Assembly (NCBI RefSeq): GCF_051020985.1
Contig: NC_135000.1
Span: forward strand, 1,674,001 to 1,738,000
DNA length: 64,000 nt
Source of the DNA: Nomia melanderi
Taxonomy: Eukaryota; Arthropoda; Insecta; Hymenoptera; Halictidae
Direction of reading: 5' to 3'
Shown: piece after piece, positions 55,600 through 64,000 of the stretch
Layout of the letters: each line of letters starts with the position of its first letter
How positions within the stretch are numbered: position 1 is the stretch's first letter
Position numbers and translations under genes: made by a program
The notes under the pieces: model-generated
What the model was told of the DNA's origin: nothing
What the model saw: the letters and a program-made list of their open reading frames with translations, nothing else
Databases searched by the model: none

Positions 55600-56170
55600 G
55601 ATAATAATGGAATTAGATTGTGTTGCGATTAGTTTTGTGTGTTTGTGTTGTTCATCGTTGGTGTTAGTGTGATTGTATTTGGTTGTGGTCGCATTTGTAT
55701 TTTAATGTGTTATTACGTTGTTACTGTTGTTACGATTATATTTAAATATGGTAACATTTATGATTAGTTTTGTATTGGATTGTATTATTGTATCGTTGGT
55801 GTTAGTGTGACTGTATTTAGCTGTGGTTGCATTTACATTTGAATGTATTATTATATTGTTGTTATTATTGCGAATGTATTTAAATGGTTACATTTATGAT
55901 TACTTTTGTATTTGATTATATTATTATATCGCTGGTACTCTTGTGACTGCATTTAATTATGGTTACATTTATAATTAAATGTATTATTATGTTGTTATTG
56001 TTATTACGATTACATTTAAATATGATAACTTTATACTTGATTATATTATTATATCATTGTTACTATTATTACGATTACATTTAAATAAGACATTTGTATT
56101 TAATTATATTTTTATATCACTGTTGTTATTATAACTATATTTATATTCAATCATGATAATAATAATTGTG
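55600..56170 (+). repeat. Degenerate tandem repeat, ~135-bp unit, 4 copies
   Basis: 'gtgattgtatttggttgtgg' (55669), 'gtgactgtatttagctgtgg' (55806) and 'gtgactgcatttaattatgg' (55943) are each followed by 'attattatgttgtta'-type words. The array decays into AT-rich sequence. Confidence 0.65.
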
Positions 56171-56728
56171 AGATGTAGGTTAGAAATAGAGAAAATAGAT
56201 GTCTGATCAGTACCAAGATACTAATTCGTCGACAAGTATAGAACAGAAAGTCGCACAGTACCGACCAAAGCTAGTCTTAACTTTATCTGGTCTATAACGT
56301 TCACTATTAATAGCATGCTATGTGTAATAAAAAGCCCTAGTCCTGCAATATCTTTTTGTACATAATACACCATGATCTAAAATACCGACCAACAGCCTGT
56401 CGATTGGTAGAGATCGAATTCTTTTTATCTATAGATTCAATCTATTGAAAACTGAGAGGAAGCCGGACTTCAATGAAGAAATCACCTAGCCTGTAATTTA
56501 CAAGTCGTTTAAAGAAAATTAAGTGCACCATTATCGAATGTGAAAGCTGCGCGCACGTGAAATATACGAAACAGGAAAATATTTTCCTTTTTCCTTCAAT
56601 ATCTGTAAAAATAAAAATTCAATAAGAATGATCAATAAAATGTGTAGACTCAAGAATCTATTAATATAGAAAGTAACTGGAACTGGAGAGACTCGTGGTG
56701 AAAATTAAAAAAAATATTTAACAAGTAT
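56171..56728. other. Spacer, nothing recognized
   Basis: AT-rich with no paired termini or long frame. Confidence 0.4.
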
Positions 56729-57180
56729 ACAGGGTGTTCACACTATTACCAGCCAGCGTTTTTCTTCTAAATCGCACATATTAGAAAAAAATGTAAGAGG
56801 AAAAAGTAGTACTGTTTTTTATACGCGACACAATAGTGTATGCAATCTTTTTGGATTTATACTATTTTGTTAGGTATGAAGGTGACCTTCATTTTTTTAA
56901 ATGGAATGCTGTATATTTTTTTATATCACATGAAAACGTGTGTCTAGACGAATTCATTCGTATACTGCACAGTGACCTTCAAGGTCATGCAAGGTCAGAA
57001 ATGGAAGAAACATTTCGAATATTTCATACTAATGTGTTTACAAGTATTCTTTATTGGTGAGGCTACAGTTAATGTTCAGTATAACTTCCTTGTGCACGAA
57101 TGTACATTTCGGCTTCATTAATTACATTTTTGATAGCTTCCTCTAATGTAATTCGAGATAATAATACACATTTTTTTATT
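56729..57180 (-). mobile_element. 3' end of a DNA transposon with nuclear-receptor-like half-sites
   Basis: The left boundary word ATACAGGGTGTTCACACTAT is a typical insect transposon terminus. Reading on the minus strand, a transposase-like C-terminus (57069-57183) is followed by ~340 bp of non-coding sequence up to this terminus. The segment contains TGACCT-3 bp-AGGTCA-4 bp-AGGTCA at 56973-56997 and another GGTGACCTTCA at 56881. The other end is missing; family D sequence begins at about 57181. Confidence 0.4.
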
Positions 57181-57183
57181 ATC
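57069..57183 (-). pseudogene. Transposase C-terminal fragment, ~37 codons
   Basis: On the minus strand an open frame enters from 57183 and stops at TAA (57071-57069). The last ~25 residues read LEEAIKNVINEAEMYIRAQG, then SYTEH. In many mariner/Tc-type transposases of arthropods the protein ends in a similar amphipathic helix followed by a G-x-H/Y-x-E-H motif. Upstream the frame has no catalytic region and meets another repeat. I cannot name the family with certainty; the evidence is a weak C-terminal resemblance supported by the adjacent transposon terminus. Confidence 0.35.
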
Positions 57184-57324
57184 TGTTTTTGTTATCAATT
57201 ATTATACTTCAAAGTAAACATAGATATAGAAAGTACCAGCGATTTTTTTCTTTTCTAAATAGATTATTCACGGCAAAGTAGGTACGTCAAAAATTTCTAA
57301 ATAAATCATAGGGTAACGGGTTAA
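57181..57324 (-). mobile_element. Family D MITE fragment
   Basis: 'attatacttcaaagtaaaca' to the right end GGGTAACGGGTTAA matches reversed D. The sequence just after it (ttaatttgtatttagagatc) matches the flank of the D copy at 43640-43873. Confidence 0.5.
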
Positions 57325-57642
57325 TTTGTATTTAGAGATCGATATATTCTATACGCATCTCTCTATAAGCATAAAAAGAAATTCACCTCACAGAACATTA
57401 AAATTCACTGAAACCCCGAAAAAAACCTCGAAAATCCAAACTGCTCTAAATTCCTTATTCAGCGAGCGTGTCCCCCACGCGCAAGATTTCCTATCCGCGC
57501 GCTCGCGCTCACCCCAGGGTAGCGCGCCACATAATATTATGTGGTTCCCCGCGAACGAGAACGGGCCCCGACCGGGGGCTGTGTTTTCGCAAGCACATGT
57601 ATATATACGTATATATGCACATGTGTATATTTTATATATATA

Positions 57643-57676
<34 letters not shown>

Positions 57677-58004
57677 AATATATATGTATATAAGCGATTC
57701 TTGCAGCGTTCTCGCTCGCTCTCGGCGGGCATGGGAGCCCGCGGCCAATTGGAAATTGTCCCTAATAACAGGGGAACAGGCTGGACCGTCCACTCCTCTA
57801 TCGCGGGGTGGATTGCTCTCCGTTCTCCGGGCCGCTCTCGGTTCTACCGCATACCACCGGTGAAACGTATTTTTATACGCGGTACGCGGCCCGCCGTAGG
57901 GGTGATCCTACGCGGGCCGGCCGGATCGAGGGCAAACGGGGAGGACAGACGGAATCGATACGCGGCAAGACTGTGCCGTTTGCTTAACCTTTTCGGGGGT
58001 TTCT
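57325..58004. other. CpG-rich island with (TA)n microsatellite
   Basis: GC-rich from about 57460, interrupted at 57598-57692 by a (ta)n/(tatg)n tract. A 259-codon plus-strand frame (57326-58105) crosses both; the Tyr-Ile run in it is the microsatellite. It continues into a TTAA element. I do not accept it as a gene. Confidence 0.45.
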
Positions 58005-58227
58005 TTAACACTAGCTTTACGGGCATGTATTGTACACTTCATTCTATTATTCCTAAAAGAATTGATGCTCGTTTATGTAGATTGTGGAAACTGGAGAATC
58101 GATAGTAGGTAATTGGGGAACATGTCAGTGTGATCGCATCAATCAAAATCGGCGTAAACATATACAAAATAATATTTCTAAAATCCAATATGCGTCAATT
58201 TGACGCGTTCTGTACACCTAGTGTTAA
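58005..58227 (+). mobile_element. TTAA-flanked MITE, family J-like
   Basis: TTAACACTAGCTTTACGGGC at the left and TGTACACCTAGTGTTAA at the right, 223 bp. The right TTAA is shared with the next element. Confidence 0.6.
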
Positions 58228-58443
58228 CACTAAAACTACCAAGCATTTAATACGAATACCATGTGATGCCTATAAAAATTGGAACAATAGATTATTTTCA
58301 GTCTCTTCAGACATTGATTATAGTATTCAAGTGGAACTATTTATTTTCAAAATCATTCCGAATATTCAATGCTTCTCAGGTATCAATAATTGCGAAACAG
58401 AAAGGTCGGAACCATTTTGACTGGAACGCAGTTCTAGTGTTAA
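58224..58443 (+). mobile_element. TTAA-flanked MITE, family J (copy 1)
   Basis: TTAACACTAAAACTACCAAG ... GCAGTTCTAGTGTTAA, 220 bp. It is closely related to 58761-58967 (cctataaaaattg, gattattttcagt). Frames here are repeat-derived. Confidence 0.65.
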
Positions 58444-58523
58444 GACTAAAACTATCGAGCAGTGAAATGAACTTTTTGAAATTTATAGAAACTTCAAGGG
58501 TGCATTTATTGAATTTCTGTTAA
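58440..58523 (+). mobile_element. Family K/I terminal fragment
   Basis: TTAAGACTAAAACTATCGAG followed by K-like 'atgaactttttgaaatttat'. It is cut off at 58523 by the next TTAA element. Confidence 0.5.
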
Positions 58524-58764
58524 CCCTTCGCGCTCCTATGTTGAGCGTGATTCGACATAAGTTTTACTCACAGATGTGCTTCTTTGTCGAGATATTTTTA
58601 AAATAGGTTATATTATTATGTTATTTTCAATATTATTAGTAAGAAGAATCTTTTACAGTGCTCTCTACAAACTATCTATTTTTTAAAATACATTTAAAAT
58701 GAAATGCAATGATACAGAGTTATCGAAGAAAAATGCAAACGAAATTTAGAGTGCAAAGGGTTAA
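58520..58764 (+). mobile_element. TTAA-flanked MITE, family Q
   Basis: TTAACCCTTCGCGCTCCTAT at the left and TTTAGAGTGCAAAGGGTTAA at the right, 245 bp. The terminal inverted repeat is imperfect. Confidence 0.6.
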
Positions 58765-58967
58765 CACTAGAACTATCGAGCATTTAGTATGATTGATATG
58801 TATTCCCTATAAAAATTGTAACTATAGATTATTTTCAGTTGCTTCGAATACTCGTTATAGTATTCAAGTGAAAATATTTATTTTCGAAATCATTTCGAAT
58901 ATTCAATGTTTTTACGGTATCAATAATTGCGAAACAAGGAAACGGAAACCAATCATTCTAGTGTTAA
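58761..58967 (+). mobile_element. TTAA-flanked MITE, family J (copy 2)
   Basis: TTAACACTAGAACTATCGAG ... ATCATTCTAGTGTTAA, 207 bp. It shares its left TTAA with family Q. Confidence 0.65.
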
Positions 58968-58968
58968 A

Positions 58969-59212
58969 TGAACCCTTTGCACTGGGAAGTCTTTGACTAG
59001 AATTATTCAACATTTTCCAGTGAGTTATAGGAGCCATTCTTTGAGACGAATTGAATGCTAGAACATACACAAGTTAAGAAACAAAGTTATTGTTCTTATA
59101 TTTCACAGGTTTATGGATTATACAAAATTTAATGTTATGTGTAAGGCTTTATAATCTTGGTATATCAAATCGAGTGGTGATTGAGAGTCGCCTTTAGATT
59201 ACAAAGCGTTAA
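58969..59212 (+). mobile_element. TTAA-type MITE, family C
   Basis: TGAACCCTTTGCACTGGGAA ... GATTACAAAGCGTTAA, 244 bp; interior as in 43898-44139 (gtgattgagagtcgcc). Confidence 0.6.
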
Positions 59213-59436
59213 AGTTGAGCTGTCGTATTGCTAAATCAATGTCTTCAGTGGTTTCTCAGAAAATTATCTATTATCTTTTCAATAATCGTAAGAAGAAGAA
59301 ATCAGGAATGGGTCGTTTTGACCTGTTTGGTAGTTCTAGCATTAATAATTTCTCAGAGAAACATTATCTTTTGAAAAATTGCAAAAGGAAGAAATCAATA
59401 ATGGGCAATCTTCACCCATCTGGTTTCTAATATTAA
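59209..59436 (+). mobile_element. Two family K fragments in tandem
   Basis: 59209-59346 ends TTTGGTAGTTCTAGCATTAA. 59343-59436 repeats the right part (aaaattgcaaaaggaagaaa ... CATCTGGTTTCTAATATTAA). Both share TTAAs with their neighbours. Confidence 0.5.
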
Positions 59437-59681
59437 CACGTTAATGGCCACTATGGTCACCGATGATCGGAGCATTCAAATTACTTGAAAAGAATTACAA
59501 GAAGAAAACTGACGTCGTAGCAAAATATCTACTAACATAAGTAACTAGACAATAATGCAACTTAAGGACTGTGATACTAAATTATTGATAATTAATTCTA
59601 ACACCTGATTTAACTTTGTTACGAAGAAGTAAGTAATATTACAGCATACGTTCAAAATCACCGTGCTAATCAACGTGTTGA
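59433..59681 (+). mobile_element. TTAA-type MITE, family B
   Basis: TTAACACGTTAATGGCCACT, then GGTCACCGATGATCGG; right end CGTGCTAATCAACGTGTTGA, 249 bp. It closes the chain of end-to-end elements that starts at 58005. Confidence 0.65.
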
Positions 59682-60394
59682 CGCAGGAAATAATATTATA
59701 CAGTATGTGCCAGAGTTTAATGTTCAAACTTTATCAGTATATTCTATGGCACTAAATAAGGAAAAAATGTTATGTACACATATATTACATAGACGTTTAT
59801 TAAAAAGTTATAAGAAAAATAGTAACCGACTTCCTGTTACTGTGAACATTGGTTCGAATAAATCAATGTATTTACTATTCGACAGGGTTAATTATTGCTC
59901 CATTTCAAAATAACTATCATTCTTGACAATACAAAGACCTATCTGGAAATTCTTATTTCGCAATGATCAAAATAGTGATGATATTTTTGTGAAAAATTAC
60001 AAAGCAGACCTGTGTATTTACATGAATACAACAGTACTTTTCTCATTTCTTGAAGACATTGTTGGAAAATCACTCTAATTACTCGATGGTTCTAGTATTC
60101 ACACGTTCGCGATCAGCGTTTGTTTCAGCAGCAATCTTCATGGTTGTAATATTTTATTGCACGCAAAAACCGTCCTCCTAAAGAACTATATGGCCGACTC
60201 AACAATCAACTTTTTCCCGGTTTATTTGTTAAATTAATTTAATTTTTATTGGTGAAATACCTTTTAAACATTAATTATTTATTGTTAAAAGAAATAGAAC
60301 TCAGTTGCATTTTCATTAAATCAATAAATTTATCAACTCCATAAAATTAAATAAACGAATATATATTTTCATTGAAAGTATAATACGCTTCTGA
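59682..60394. other. AT-rich spacer with a family L terminus
   Basis: 60099-60185 begins 'cacacgttcgcgatcagcg', resembling an L end, without its partner. A 68-codon frame (59707-59913) is not recognized. Confidence 0.35.
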
Positions 60395-60790
60395 TTATAT
60401 GAATATAATTAAAATGATAAATAAATATGAATATAAAGTGATCAATAAATATGAATATAAAATGATAAATAAATATAATTAAAATGATAAATATGATATA
60501 AAATGATTAATAAATATTAATATAAAATGATAAATATGATATGAAGTGACAAATAAATATGATTGTATTAAAATGATAAATACATATGAATATAAAATGA
60601 TAAATAAATATAATTAAAATGATAAATATGATATAAAATGATAAATAAATATAATTAAAATGATAAATATGAAATAAAATTATAAATAAATATAATTAAA
60701 ATGATAAATAAATATAATTAAAGTGACAAATAAATATGATATTAAATGATAAATAAATATGATACAAAATGATAAATAAACATGAATATA
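60395..60790 (+). repeat. AT minisatellite, 'aaatgataaataaatat' type
   Basis: Irregular repeats of 'aaaatgataaataaatataa' and 'aaatatgatataaaatgat' run through this span with unit lengths of about 20-41 bp. Confidence 0.8.
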
Positions 60791-60799
60791 ATAGGCTTT

Positions 60800-61110
60800 T
60801 CGGTGCTGTCCGATGGTTTGAGGCTGTCGGTCGGACATCTGGGTGGAGGGGGAGGCGAGCGACGGCGAGGGCCGCGTGTTCCTTAATGAAACGTCGCGAC
60901 AAAAAAACAGACACCCCGGTGGTAATGTATTCGCGGCGGAAGTGGGCCGATGGGGTTGGGGTACCTGCGGTGCCGAACGGCCAGCAGGCCCTAAGACCGT
61001 TACTAATTAACGCGCACCAGTCGCGCACGCTGCTATACCGTGATCGGAGTCGATGCACTTTTTTTCAATGCCTTTCCTCCTCTTTTTTCGAAATCTCATA
61101 AGAGATTTAT
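60800..61110. other. CpG-rich island
   Basis: A short GC-rich block with opposed frames of 110-120 codons that shadow each other. No domain is recognized. Confidence 0.35.
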
Positions 61111-61179
61111 TTTAACGACGTATATTCCGATATTACGTGTAACAGCAGGATAATGCAGATTGTTCATTCCGTAAGTATG

Positions 61180-61479
61180 TTAACCCTTTGAGGCCAGGAA
61201 TTTTTCAATGCCGTCTGTACCGAAGGTGTTAAAAGTCACCTTCTCAGATTTGAATTTAAAATTGTTTACAAAGGGGTGAAAGTAGTTTTGAAGTGTTTAA
61301 GGCCTTTGAAAAAGAAAGCTGAATTATGTATTGGACGGTTAAATACTAGGAAAAAGGTGAACTATGTTGTTGGTTATTTATTTATTGATAATCTTTGGTT
61401 ATTTAAGTAATCGTGTGATTTGTTAGCAATATCATGTAATGGATACGAAACTTTATTTCTTTCTCTCTTGAAGGGTTAA
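61180..61479. mobile_element. TTAA-flanked MITE, family O
   Basis: TTAACCCTTTGAGGCCAGG at the left; reversed right end TTAACCCTTCAAGAGAGAAA. 300 bp; the inverted repeat is short. A possible end of a second copy is at 8198. Confidence 0.5.
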
Positions 61480-61724
61480 AAGGACTTTTTAGTGTAAATT
61501 AAATTGTTGTCTAGTATGTTACTGTTATCTCTTATCTTTTGTTGTTGTATTTTTTGTTCCTTTCACTGCAACAATATTATCATTTATTTCTCATTTTTAG
61601 GATTTCTATGTAACTGCTTATAGGATACTAACAAGGGTGGTAGCTGAAACTGTAAATCAGCATTGCGAAAGAATCTACGTTACAACTCCTTCATAACAAT
61701 ACTAAAGCATAATTATTAATATTT

Positions 61725-62045
61725 ATTATTAGTTATTAATACAATATTTTTATTTTCAGTACAATTCTCAGTTTTATCGTTTCATTATATTAGCTTTTTT
61801 CTTTGATTTCATGATTCAATTTAATTAATTTATTTTATTTTATTGTACTAAGTATTAATACAATATTTTTATTTTTCATTCTATTTTCAATTTTGTCGTT
61901 CCATTAGATTAGCTTCTTTCTTTGATTTAATGATTCAATTGTATTAATTTATTTTATTTAAGTGTATTAATTATTAACACAGTACTTTTATTTTTCGTAT
62001 TACTTTCAATTTTATCGCTACATCGGATTAGCTTTCCTTTTTGAA
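61725..62045 (+). repeat. Tandem repeat, ~119-bp unit, 2.7 copies
   Basis: 'attaatacaatatttttatt' occurs at 61736 and 61854 and as 'attaacacagtacttttatt' at 61973. Each is followed by 'caattttatcg' and 'ttagatt(a)agctt' words. Confidence 0.75.
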
Positions 62046-62333
62046 TATTATATAAATGGCTAACGTAAGACCTTCCTCAGGGTTAGTATGGAACCGTTGA
62101 AACGTTTCTAGCGGCCCTTTCCACTGAAATCTCTTGCACCGACCCTTTCTACTGAAACCTGTGGCACTGAACGTCACAATTGAAAGGGTCTTAGGAATAT
62201 ATACGTTTCTCAGAGAAACGACCTTTTCATACTGTATTATCAGAATCTGTGGACTTGACTTCGTACGTCAATTAAATTGTTAACCTTATGTCACTAATAT
62301 GATTAAATAGAGAAAGCAACAAATTTAAAGAAA
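62046..62333. other. Spacer with short CCCTTTC(C/T)ACTGAAA repeats
   Basis: 'ccctttccactgaaatct' (62116) and 'ccctttctactgaaacct' (62144) form a small direct repeat. Nothing else is recognized. Confidence 0.35.
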
Positions 62334-62472
62334 ATGGATTCTTTAGAAGGTTTTGCAGAAAAACTGTATGGATGTCTTTTAGCTAAAACTTTACTGTTAC
62401 TTTGTTTTTATACTTTCAATAATTTTCGTGAATTTTTTCGGTTGGATTTATTCAAGAATATAGTTTCATTTC

Positions 62473-62872
62473 CGCAACTTATCCTATCTAATCAAAATAT
62501 CATCAATCTCCAAAGGAACCAAAAATTCCAGATTTTCACAATCCACCATGCACCACAAGCATTCAACAAAAGCGTCAAATTTACTGACAATATCGAAGTC
62601 GATTTTTCGATTTTCGTTCATTAGTCAACATACTCCTTTATTTCGATGTTAGTAACATTTACGATGAGTCCTTTAAAAAAAAGTGGACCATATGCACAAC
62701 TCACCCTGTCTAATCAAAACTTCATCAATTTCCAAAGTAACCAAAAAACTCAGTTTTATCTAAGTTTTCACAGTCCTAGCCCACCATGCGCCACAAGTAT
62801 GCAAAGAAAAGCGTGAAACCTACTAGCAACCTCTAAGTCGATTTTTCGATTTTCGTCCATTAGTCAACGTAC
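62473..62872 (+). repeat. Direct duplication, ~241 bp apart
   Basis: Two units share 'ctaatcaaaa', 'caccatgc(a/g)ccacaag', 'aaagcgt' and the end 'gaagtcgatttttcgatttt' (62594) / 'ctaagtcgatttttcgattt' (62833). The 96-codon frame at 62334-62624 lies in the first unit and is not supported. Confidence 0.65.
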
Positions 62873-63380
62873 CGCGCGCCGCGGTAGCAAGACCGGACGA
62901 TTCCGTTGGGCCGCGTGGAAAAGGAGAGAGAGACAGCGCATCGCGAGCATAAGAGAGAAAGAGCGAACGAGAGAGAGACGGACAGCCGGCGAGGAGACGC
63001 GTGCACGAGTGCGTGATATCGCGGACACGCATCTGAGATCCCGCGGCGTGATATCGAGCACGCATATTACGAGGCCCAGAGAGCAGATGCTAACTTCGGT
63101 TGAACCCGAGCCGCTGCCTCCGTTCCCGGTCGTTGCTTCGGCAGCGTTGCAGGCTGAAAGAGCTGCCAGGCTGTTGCCCGGCCAACGGAGAAAGACAATG
63201 AGAGTAGTTTTCGAAGCGCCCCGCGGGAACTCGCCGGCCTGGACTTCCTCCTCCGGTCTCGTTTCGTACGTTTCGTACGTTTCGTATCCGTCCCGTGGTC
63301 GTTTCCCTTCCGTTTCGTATTCCGCGGCGATGGGAAGTGATACTGGCGTCGTGCTGCCCGTGAAATGAAGCGATGTTGTT
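62873..63380. other. CpG-rich island with purine tract
   Basis: GC-rich block; 62920-62985 is GA-rich, and (tttcgtacg)3 lies near 63264-63288. A 119-codon frame (63009-63368) has no recognizable domain. Confidence 0.4.
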
Positions 63381-63407
63381 TAGAAAATAATGTAGGAGGT
63401 TTTCAGG

Positions 63408-63470
63408 TTAACACGTCCACCGCCGTGAAAAGACATCAGCGTTTTATGCGTCGCTTATTCTTTCTGCAGC
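63408..63470 (+). mobile_element. Family B left-end fragment
   Basis: TTAACACGTCCACCGCCGTG resembles the B/A termini, but the element is lost after ~60 bp. Confidence 0.35.
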
Positions 63471-63491
63471 GAAGATGCAAAGGATGGATTT

Positions 63492-63786
63492 TTAACCCTT
63501 TGACTACGGCAGAATTTTGTGTCAGCGCGCATTTCTAAGAAAGTATATTAAAACCATTGAAACACTCAATTGAACTAAACTAAAGGAATATAAAATAATT
63601 GCATGTATATAATATACGATTAAAGGAAGATATAATTGTTGAATTAGAATTCACTTATGTTTAATCTAAGCGAGTTTTGCTGAAATTATTGTCAATAACA
63701 TTTTGTGGGTGCCTACGGGCACCAACAGTACATCGGAACCAAATTTTTAAAGCGCCTTTTGGCGTCAACAGTAGTCAAGGGGTTGA
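63492..63786. mobile_element. TTAA-type MITE, family P
   Basis: TTAACCCTTTGACTACGGC at the left and, reversed, TCAACCCCTTGACTACTGTT at the right, ~295 bp. 'gtgggtgcctacgggcacc' (63704) is a small internal hairpin. The right boundary is shared with the next fragment. Confidence 0.6.
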
Positions 63787-64000
63787 CACATTGTACGCCG
63801 GGTAAATTTCAGCTGCTGGAAACGCGAGCGTCGGTGATTGCATTGATAGATTTTTAAACATCAATCAAATCCACATTTGAAACTTACGAGAAAGAAGTAG
63901 AAATTCGATTTTGTAATTTCACTTTGGATTTGTGTTATACATATCTAAAATGTCTAGAAATCTAAAAGGACTAGCAATTAAGCGATAGACTAAAAATCCT
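63783..64000 (-). mobile_element. Family M terminus, runs off the window
   Basis: TTGACACATTGTACGCCGGG then 'taaatttcag' matches a reversed M right end. The match decays after ~60 bp; the rest is AT-rich. Confidence 0.4.

Noticed and set aside
57326..58105. 259-codon plus-strand frame
   Set aside because: It crosses a (TA)n microsatellite that yields a Tyr-Ile run, then a CpG island, and ends inside a TTAA element; no domain is visible.

Overview
The window looks like nuclear DNA from an insect, possibly an aculeate hymenopteran such as a bee (low confidence on the order). An AT-rich background is broken about twenty times by CpG-rich islands of 0.3-1.4 kb. Between the islands lie many short terminal-inverted-repeat elements and minisatellites. 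I found no rRNA, tRNA, CRISPR array, bacterial operon or intact multi-domain protein gene. No open frame exceeds about 290 codons. The longest are explained by minisatellites whose period is a multiple of three, or by low-complexity CpG islands. The window is most likely intergenic or deep intronic.

The dominant content is non-autonomous DNA transposons. Most are 200-260 bp, begin and end in TTAA, and have inverted termini starting CAC or CCC, such as TTAACACGTTGAATGCC, TTAACACGTTCGCTACCAG, TTAACCCTTTGCGGACGAA and TTAACCACTTG. TTAA target duplication with such ends is the hallmark of the piggyBac superfamily. I separate more than a dozen terminal families, named A-W here for reference only. 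Several copies sit end to end sharing one TTAA. The clearest run is 58005-59681, with about nine elements and fragments. A short cysteine-rich reading frame at 1333-1443 resembles the C-terminal zinc-binding tail of a piggyBac transposase. Other elements are two ~213-bp mariner-type MITEs with TA duplications (2011-2223; 21995-22208, the latter nested in another element), two ~400-bp fold-back palindromes (13305-13727; 49848-50241, the latter nested in a TTAA element), a hAT-like terminus near 49640, a 176-bp element with 29-bp inverted ends (51267-51442), and a degenerate transposase C-terminus (57069-57183, minus strand).

Layout: 0-9 kb, TTAA elements, a mariner MITE and weak islands; 9.6-10.6 kb, the first strong CpG island; 10.6-20 kb, dense nested repeats; 21-25 kb, 39-, 36- and 115-bp minisatellites with two islands; 25-32 kb, 41- and 109-bp minisatellites and more TTAA elements; 32.8-36.2 kb, islands plus TTAA clusters; 36.6-37.4 kb, a promoter-like duplicated CCGCCA motif and a 47-codon open frame with four cysteines, the only short frame here worth testing as a host gene; 38-48 kb, islands, tandem repeats and family G repeats; 48-52.8 kb, low-complexity DNA and nested elements; 52.8-64 kb, further islands, minisatellites and the TTAA chain. 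The parts do not form a pathway. The window is a record of repeated transposon insertion around short GC-rich segments that may be regulatory.
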